A DNA stretch of 64,000 nt. It comes from Streptomyces sp. Ag109_O5-10 (GTDB lineage: Bacteria > Actinomycetota > Actinomycetes > Streptomycetales > Streptomycetaceae). A model generated the notes under the pieces. It was not told the DNA's origin. It saw only the letters and a list, made by a program, of their open reading frames with translations, and ran no database searches. Where the stretch lies: assembly GCF_900105755.1 (NCBI RefSeq), contig NZ_FNTQ01000001.1:3286001-3350000 (forward strand). The letters run 5' to 3'. Each line of letters begins with the position of its first letter. Position 1 is the stretch's first letter. This document shows, piece by piece, positions 58,336 through 64,000 of this stretch. Both the position numbers and the translations under genes were made by a program.

Positions 58336-60552
58336 TCAGGGCTTGACGGTGACGGAGCCGTCGGTTCTCCGGAGGCGGTCCCCGTCCGGTCGCTCGACGT
58401 GGGCCCCGTCCGTCGTTCCCAGACGGACCTGTTCCGCCTCGACGATCCGGCGGGCCAGTTCGGTGTCCGACACGTCGATCGCGTCCGGGGTGGCTTCGGC
58501 CACCTCGCTGCGGCGGGCGTAGGCGTCGAACAGGCGGGTCTTCCTCGCCAGCATCTCCACCAGGCGTTCGTCCACTCCCCCGGTGGCGGGCAGGCGGTGC
58601 ACCCGGACCGGTCTGACCTGGCCCATGCGGTGGGCCCTGGCCACCGCCTGGTGTTCGACGGTCGGTTTGATCTGGGGTTCGCAGATGACGACGACGGAGG
58701 CGGCCTGCATGTTGAGGCCGACGCCCGCCGCCTGGATCTGCGCCAGAAGCACCGCGGCGCCCGGGGCGGCGGCGAAGTCGTCGACGAGCTGCTGCCGGCG
58801 TGCGGCGGGAACAGCGCCGGTGAGCGGGCCGAAGACCGGGGCGCCGTCGGCGAGCGCCTCCTCGACCACGCGCAGGACGTCCTTGAAGTTGGAGAAGACC
58901 ACCGTCTTCTGCCCGTTCTCGCCGGCTTCCTCGACGATCTCCCGGAGCCGCTCCAGCTTGGCCGACCGCTCCGGGCGGAGGTACGCGGCCCTGCGCATCG
59001 CCATGAAGTTGCCGGCGCGCACGGCGTCGCGGTACGCCTCCGCGTCCGACGCGCTCAGCTCCTCCCACTCGTCGGTGTGCTGGAGACTCGGGAGTTCGGT
59101 CAGCACGTCCTGCTGGTTGCGCCGCAGGTAGACGGGGGCGACGGCCCTGCGGAAGGCGACCGATCCGGCCAGGGCGTCACCGTCGTCCAGGGACTCCGCG
59201 ACGCCGCGGTCGAGCATCCCGACCAGGCTGCGGAACTCCGCGACCCGGTTCTCCATCGGGGTGCCGGTCATGAACAGGGCGCGCTCGCAGCGCTCCGCCC
59301 ACCGGGCGACCGCCTGGGAGCGCTTGGCCTTCGGGTTCTTCACCGCGTGTGCCTCGTCGACCACGAACAGGCCGATCTCGCCGCCGTCCGGTGCGGGGAA
59401 CCCGCGCAGGGCGTCGAACGTGGTCACCCCGACCCCGCCCCGCTCCTTCCAGTCCGCGAACGCGTCGCGCCGGTCGGGGCCGTGCAGCAGCATCGTGCGC
59501 AGGGCGCTCCGGGCCTCGATCTCCCGCGTCCAGTTCACGAGGACGCTCGCCGGGCACACCACCATGAAATGGCTCTGCCCCTCGGCGGCCAGGTGGGCCA
59601 GCACGGCGATCGCCTGGATGGTCTTGCCGAGGCCCATCTCGTCACCGAGGATCACCTTGCGCTGCGCGAGGGCGAACCGCGCGCCGAACGCCTGGTAGCC
59701 GCGGAGGGAGACCCGCCGGTGCGCGTCGTGGAGGCGCTGGGCGCGGACCCGCTCGGCGATCTCGTCCGGCAGGAAGCCCTCGGCGGCGGCCGCGTCGGGC
59801 GCCGCGCCGGAGATCTCGGCGAGCAGGCTGTAGTACTCGGCGGAACGGAGTTCGAAGTCCGACCAGGCGGCGAGGTCGGACGACGGCCCTCGGAGCAGGT
59901 CGACGGAGGCCTGGGCGAACAGTTCGGGCACCCGCCCCCGGTCCGCCTCGTCCACCAGCGGACGGAGTTCGGCCACCGCCGACAGGGCGCGGGCCTTCCG
60001 CTCCGGACCGGCCAGGAGCATCCGGAACCGCCCGGCGACGGGGCGGGCGTCGGCCAGCAGCGGCTCCAGCCGTTGCGACAGGGCGCCGGCCCGGTCGACG
60101 GCGCGCCGAGCCTCCGGCCCCGCCTCCACCAGCACCTGAAGGGCCACGACGAGTGCGGTGGTGCCCGGCTCCGGCCGGTCCACGTCGATATGGACCGCCA
60201 CGGTCTCGTGCACGGCCTCGGAGAGTCTGCGGGCCGCGGCGAGCATCTGGTCGACGGTGCGGCGCCCGACACCGGGTATCTGAAGCAGCCGGTACGCGCC
60301 CGCGTCGAGTACGGCACCCACCGTCCGCAGCCCGCTCTGCTCGACGCCGCCCAGCCGCAGCCGCCCCTCGGTGACGTCCTGGAGCCGCGCGACCGGGATG
60401 GCGTCGAGCTCCCGCCGTACCGCCGCGTCGTGGATCGGCGCGAGTGCCGCCCGTACGGCCTCGACGGCCCTGCCGTGGTCACCGGCCACGTTCCGGGCCG
60501 CCTCGGCCAGCCGCGCTCCCCGCGCGACCACGTCCCGCTCTTCCCGCCCCAC
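58336..60552 (-). CDS. SNF2-family DEAD/DEAH helicase-like ATPase with helix-hairpin-helix segment
   Basis: A 738-residue protein. The N-terminal third is helical and includes an HhH-like segment (LLQIPGVGRRTVDQML near residue 95). The SNF2 core has motif I DEMGLGKTIQA (about 300), motif II DEAH, motif III TGTPMENR, and in the second RecA lobe GVGLNMQAA and QAVARAHRMGQVRPV. Such ATPases translocate on double-stranded DNA and remodel nucleoprotein or repair complexes. No nuclease domain is seen. It is convergent with the LacI gene, only 21 nt away. Confidence 0.9.
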   Translation of the reverse strand: MGREERDVVARGARLAEAARNVAGDHGRAVEAVRAALAPIHDAAVRRELDAIPVARLQDVTEGRLRLGGVEQSGLRTVGAVLDAGAYRLLQIPGVGRRTVDQMLAAARRLSEAVHETVAVHIDVDRPEPGTTALVVALQVLVEAGPEARRAVDRAGALSQRLEPLLADARPVAGRFRMLLAGPERKARALSAVAELRPLVDEADRGRVPELFAQASVDLLRGPSSDLAAWSDFELRSAEYYSLLAEISGAAPDAAAAEGFLPDEIAERVRAQRLHDAHRRVSLRGYQAFGARFALAQRKVILGDEMGLGKTIQAIAVLAHLAAEGQSHFMVVCPASVLVNWTREIEARSALRTMLLHGPDRRDAFADWKERGGVGVTTFDALRGFPAPDGGEIGLFVVDEAHAVKNPKAKRSQAVARWAERCERALFMTGTPMENRVAEFRSLVGMLDRGVAESLDDGDALAGSVAFRRAVAPVYLRRNQQDVLTELPSLQHTDEWEELSASDAEAYRDAVRAGNFMAMRRAAYLRPERSAKLERLREIVEEAGENGQKTVVFSNFKDVLRVVEEALADGAPVFGPLTGAVPAARRQQLVDDFAAAPGAAVLLAQIQAAGVGLNMQAASVVVICEPQIKPTVEHQAVARAHRMGQVRPVRVHRLPATGGVDERLVEMLARKTRLFDAYARRSEVAEATPDAIDVSDTELARRIVEAEQVRLGTTDGAHVERPDGDRLRRTDGSVTVKP

Positions 60553-60880
60553 GCGCCCCGCCCCTCACTCCTCACCGGCCGTTCCGGCATCTTCCCACCC
60601 CGCGCCGTCCGGAGCCCCCCGGCACGAAGCAGCCCACGAGCGGCTCGGCGCGGTACGGGAGTTGAACCGACCACGCGTCGCGAGAGGCCGCGAGAGAGAG
60701 CAGGGACAACCAGGTCACGTGGGGTGGGTTGTGTGGTTTGATGCGCGGGCTGCGACCGTGCGCCGCGTCCTTCCCCCGAGGAAGGACGCCTGAGGCGCCG
60801 GGCGGTGCAGGGGAGGGCGGCCGTGCGGGGAGCGCGGTCGCGGGGACTTCGGGTGCGGGGCGTCGGAGGGGGTTTTCGTC
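60553..60880. promoter_or_regulatory. Divergent region before the exported repeat protein
   Basis: A 328 nt region. A perfect 10 bp hairpin (GCGTCCTTCC / GGAAGGACGC, CCCGA loop) is at 60765-60789, between the likely promoter and the rightward gene; it may act in the leader RNA. No gene is seen. Confidence 0.45.
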
Positions 60881-63800
60881 GTGGGTGCTGACAGACGCGG
60901 CGGTATACGGCAGAGACGCAGGAGAGGGAGCGGGTGGCGCGGGCTGGTGCTCGCGGTGACGGGCGCGCTGACGGCGGGGCTGGTCGGCGTGGGCGTCCCG
61001 CAGGCGCGGGCCGGCGAGAACACCGGGTCGGTGGACTCGCTGCGCACCGGCTGGGACCAGGGGGAGAGCGGTCTGAGCGCGGCGGACGTGAAGTCGTCGT
61101 CGTTCGGGCAGTTGTGGAAGGCCCCGGCCCAGCTGGACGGGCAGATCTACGCGCAGCCGATCGTGGTCGGCGCCACGGTGGTGGCGGTCACCGAGAACAA
61201 CGTGGCCTACGGCCTGGACCGGACGACCGGCGCCGTGCTGTGGAAGCGGAACTTCGGGCCGGCGTGGCCGGCCGCCACGCTCAGCTGCGGCGACCTGGCG
61301 CCGACCATCGGCAGCACCGGCACGCCGGTGTACGACCCGGCGTCCGGCGCGGTCTACCTGACGACCAAGGTCGACGACGGCCCGAACGCGCTCAACCCGC
61401 ACTGGTACATGCACGCGCTCGACCCGGTCACCGGCGCGGAGAAGCAGGGCTTCCCCGTGACGATCAAGGGCTCGGCGTCCAACGACCCGAGCCAGTCGTT
61501 CCTGCCCGCGTACGAGATGCAGCGGCCGGGACTGCTGCTGCTCGACGGGACCGTGTACGCGGGCTTCGGCGGGCACTGTGACGCCAAGCCGTACCGCGGC
61601 TACGTGGTCGGCGTCAGCACCACGTCGCCCTCGGTGACGTCGATGTGGGCGACGGAGACCGGCGCCAGCAACAGCGGCGCCGGCATCTGGCAGTCCGGCG
61701 GCGGGCTGGTCTCCGACGGTCCCGGCCGGATCTTCGTGGCCACCGGCAACGGCGTCAGCCCGGCGCCCGGCCCGGGCACCTCGCCGCCCGGCACGCTCGC
61801 GGAGTCCGTGGTCCGGCTCCAGGTGCAGAGCGACCGGAGCCTGAAGGCCGCGGACTTCTTCAGCCCGTCCAACGCGCCGACGCTCGACCAGCTCGACACC
61901 GACCTGGCCTCCGGCGGCCCGGTGGGCCTGCCGGACAGCTTCGGCACCGCCTCCCACCCGCATCTGCTGGTGCAGCAGGGCAAGGACGGCCGGGTGTTCC
62001 TGCTGGACCGCGACCACCTCGGCGGGCGCTCGCAGGGCCCCGGCGGAACGGACGCGGTCGTCGGCGTCACCGGGCCGCTGAAGGGCCAGTGGGGCCACCC
62101 CGCGGTCTGGGGCGGTGACGGCGGCTACGTGTACGTCGTCGGCAACGGCGGCTCGCTGACGGCGCTGCACCGCGGCGTGACCGGCAAGGGGGACCCGGCG
62201 CTGAGCGTCGCGGGCGCGAGCCAGGACTCCTTCCCCTACACCAGCGGCTCGGCGGTGGTCACCTCCGACGGGACGCGCTCGGGCAGCGCCCTGGTGTGGG
62301 TCGTGTGGTCGGGCGGCCCGACGGGCGTGGGCGCCCAACTGCGCGCCTACAACCCGGTACCGGACGCGAACGGCGTCCTGCAGCTGGTGTGGTCCGCGCC
62401 GATCGGCACCGCAGCGAAGTTCGCCGTCCCGGCTACCGACGGCAATCAGGTCTTCGTCGGAACACGGGACGGCAAGGTCTACGCGTACGGCAACCCGGTG
62501 GGCAGCCCGCTCAAGGGCGGACCTGTCGACTTCGGGACGGCGCAGGTCGGCGACGCGGTGAGCACCGACGTCGTCCTGACGGAGAACCAGAACCCGTCCA
62601 GGGCGCTGACGATCGAGTCGGTGAGCGTCGACGGACCGTTCACCGCGGACACCGCGTCGCTTCCCGCCTCGATCCCGGCCGGCGGGCAGCTGACCGTGCC
62701 GGTCACGTTCCGGCCGGCCGCGGTCCTGGGCGCGAGCGGCACGCTCACCGTCGCCACCGGCGCGGGCACGTTCGCGCTGAGTCTGCACGGCGTCGGGACC
62801 AGGGCGGGGCTGGCCGCGTTCCCGGGCACGGTGTCCTTCGCCAACCAGCCGACGGGGACCGCGGCCACCGCGAACGTCCAGCTGACCAACACCGGCACCG
62901 AGCCGGAGACCATCACCTCCGTCGCACCGCCCACCGGACCGTTCAGCGCGGACAACCTGCCGAGCGCCGACCCGGCGGACCCGACGGTCGTCCCGGCCCA
63001 GGGCTCGGTCGTGCTCCGCGTCGGCTACGCGCCCACGGCCACCGGCCGGCACTCCTCGTCGATCACCCTGTCGAGCACCAGCGGCACGCTGACCATCCCG
63101 GTCGAGGGCAACGCGATCAGCGGCCAGGGGCACCTGCTGCTCACTCCCCCGTCGCTGGCGTTCGGCGGGGTCACCCGCGGCACGTCGGTCACCAAGTCGT
63201 TCACCATCACCAACTCCGGGAACGTTCCGGTCACCATCACCAAGGCGAAGGCGCCGGCCGGCGTGTTCACCAGCGCGGACCCGCTGCCCGAGGGGCTGGT
63301 CATCGGCCCCGAGCAGAGCGTGCGGCAGACCGTGACCTTCTCGCCGACCACCGTCGGCGCCCGGTCGGCGTCCTACGAGATCACCGGCGACTCCGGGCAG
63401 GGCGCGATGCTGGAGACGGTCGGCGGCACGGGCACCCCGCCGCCGGCACAGCTCGGCACGCTGCTGGCGCGGGACACCTTCGGCGTGCTGTGGCAGTACC
63501 ACGGCACGGGCGTGGCGGCGGCGCCCCTCGCGCGGCGCCTCGACATCGGCCCCGGCTGGAACACCTACAACCTGATCACCAGTGTCTCGCGGGTGATGTC
63601 GGACGGCACCGGCTCGGTCGTGGCCCGCGACGGCACGGGCACGCTGTGGCTGTACCAGGGGACCGGCAAGGCGGCGGCACCGTTCGCGCCGCGCAGGAAG
63701 GTCGGGCCGGGCTGGGGCGGTTACACCTCCCTGACCGGCACGGGCGACGTCACGGGTGACGGCAGGGCCGACCTGCTCGCCCGCGACACCAGGGGCACCC

Positions 63801-64000
63801 TGTGGCTCTACCGCGGCACCGGCAGCACCACCGCCCCCTTCGCCGCCCGCACCAGGATCGGCACGGGCTGGAACACCTACAACGCGCTGACCGGCACGGG
63901 CGACGTCACCGGTGACGGCAGGGCCGACCTGCTCGCCCGCGACACCAGGGGCACCCTGTGGCTCTACCGCGGCACCGGCAGCACCACCGCCCCCTTCGCC
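60881..64000 (+). CDS. Large exported quinoprotein-like propeller protein with Ig-like and FG-GAP-like repeats (3' end outside window)
   Basis: At least 1,040 residues. The GTG at 60881 follows GGAGGGGG by 8 nt and starts a signal peptide with a long basic region (RQRRRRGSGWRG), a hydrophobic core and a cleavage site after ARA. The first 500 residues look like a PQQ/quinoprotein-type beta-propeller (GQIYAQPIVVGATVVAVTE, YGLDRTTGAVLWKR, VYVVGNGGSLTALH). About 200-250 residues of immunoglobulin-like choice-of-anchor-D type segments follow (SFTITNSGNVPVTITKA). The last part visible is a series of 52-residue repeats with DVTGDGRADLL, an FG-GAP/calcium-binding motif. The protein is likely secreted or wall-associated; its function is unknown. 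Confidence 0.88.
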   Translation, partial: MGADRRGGIRQRRRRGSGWRGLVLAVTGALTAGLVGVGVPQARAGENTGSVDSLRTGWDQGESGLSAADVKSSSFGQLWKAPAQLDGQIYAQPIVVGATVVAVTENNVAYGLDRTTGAVLWKRNFGPAWPAATLSCGDLAPTIGSTGTPVYDPASGAVYLTTKVDDGPNALNPHWYMHALDPVTGAEKQGFPVTIKGSASNDPSQSFLPAYEMQRPGLLLLDGTVYAGFGGHCDAKPYRGYVVGVSTTSPSVTSMWATETGASNSGAGIWQSGGGLVSDGPGRIFVATGNGVSPAPGPGTSPPGTLAESVVRLQVQSDRSLKAADFFSPSNAPTLDQLDTDLASGGPVGLPDSFGTASHPHLLVQQGKDGRVFLLDRDHLGGRSQGPGGTDAVVGVTGPLKGQWGHPAVWGGDGGYVYVVGNGGSLTALHRGVTGKGDPALSVAGASQDSFPYTSGSAVVTSDGTRSGSALVWVVWSGGPTGVGAQLRAYNPVPDANGVLQLVWSAPIGTAAKFAVPATDGNQVFVGTRDGKVYAYGNPVGSPLKGGPVDFGTAQVGDAVSTDVVLTENQNPSRALTIESVSVDGPFTADTASLPASIPAGGQLTVPVTFRPAAVLGASGTLTVATGAGTFALSLHGVGTRAGLAAFPGTVSFANQPTGTAATANVQLTNTGTEPETITSVAPPTGPFSADNLPSADPADPTVVPAQGSVVLRVGYAPTATGRHSSSITLSSTSGTLTIPVEGNAISGQGHLLLTPPSLAFGGVTRGTSVTKSFTITNSGNVPVTITKAKAPAGVFTSADPLPEGLVIGPEQSVRQTVTFSPTTVGARSASYEITGDSGQGAMLETVGGTGTPPPAQLGTLLARDTFGVLWQYHGTGVAAAPLARRLDIGPGWNTYNLITSVSRVMSDGTGSVVARDGTGTLWLYQGTGKAAAPFAPRRKVGPGWGGYTSLTGTGDVTGDGRADLLARDTRGTLWLYRGTGSTTAPFAARTRIGTGWNTYNALTGTGDVTGDGRADLLARDTRGTLWLYRGTGSTTAPFA
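63731..64000 (+). repeat. Near-identical 156 nt tandem repeats in the exported protein gene
   Basis: Segments 63731-63844 and 63887-64000 (114 nt each, period 156 nt, 52 codons) differ at one position by eye. Two more diverged units precede them in the protein (LLARDTFGVLWQYHG and VVARDGTGTLWLYQG). The array continues beyond the window. Confidence 0.85.

Noticed and set aside
60640..60690. Sequence resembling a tRNA T-arm on the minus strand (GGTTCAACTCCC)
   Set aside because: The T-stem does not pair fully, and no acceptor, D-arm or anticodon stem can be built around it.
60572..63502. Long minus-strand open frame across the exported propeller protein gene
   Set aside because: The plus strand has a ribosome binding site, signal peptide and repeat domains; the minus frame gives only Arg/Val/Gly-rich sequence.

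Overview
The window is high-GC actinobacterial DNA, almost certainly a Streptomyces chromosome. Support comes from the third-position G/C bias, GTG/TTG starts, Bld/Whi-type regulatory families, a BldK oligopeptide transporter next to typA and a single-anchor succinate dehydrogenase, SpoIIE/HATPase regulators and MsiK-type sugar uptake lacking its own ATPase. No rRNA, tRNA, CRISPR or insertion sequence was recognised.

Region 1 (1-24,410) holds three complete or nearly complete peptide ABC importers. The leftmost (1-5,376, minus) is ordered binding protein, permease, permease, ATPase, ATPase. The second (5,900-11,996, plus) and third (18,197-24,410, minus) share the unusual order permease, binding protein, permease, ATPase, ATPase. 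The third lies beside typA and is taken to be bldKABCDE; the second is an inverted paralogue. Between these two tail-to-tail operons lies a 6 kb accessory segment: an MFS transporter, a PD-(D/E)XK nuclease-like protein, a histidine-kinase-like ATPase, an XRE/DUF5753 plus DUF397 (WhiJ-like) pair, a methyltransferase, an alpha/beta hydrolase and a cytidine-deaminase-like enzyme.

Region 2 (25,044-33,642) is conserved core: typA with a clear intrinsic terminator, an orphan family 5 binding lipoprotein, a small coiled-coil protein and the sdh membrane anchor/sdhA/sdhB operon.

Region 3 (33,617-47,578) is a mix: a phosphotransferase-like protein, a membrane-anchored GH18-like hydrolase, a long helical membrane protein, a PAS-PAS-GAF-PP2C-HATPase phosphatase with a second HATPase gene, a Nudix hydrolase, a SPOR-like small protein, a GntR regulator, a DUF4190/septum-formation protein, two overlapping serpin genes and a short-chain dehydrogenase. 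A decayed response-regulator fragment follows at about 47.8 kb.

Region 4 (48,063-58,314) is a glycan-use locus: GH2 beta-galactosidase, GH38 alpha-mannosidase, two sugar permeases and a binding lipoprotein on the minus strand, divergent from a LacI regulator. A palindrome flanked by two direct half-sites lies in the shared promoter. The locus encodes no ATPase.

Region 5 (58,336-64,000) holds an SNF2-type helicase and, divergently, a large exported protein with a quinoprotein-like propeller, immunoglobulin-like segments and FG-GAP-like repeats that runs off the window.

A dispersed intergenic repeat of about 100 bp, built around complementary AGGGGCGCGGGGAAC / GCGCGAYCAGCCACGACGG cores, occurs five times. 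It overlaps the stop codon of three genes and supplies part of the N-terminus of another.
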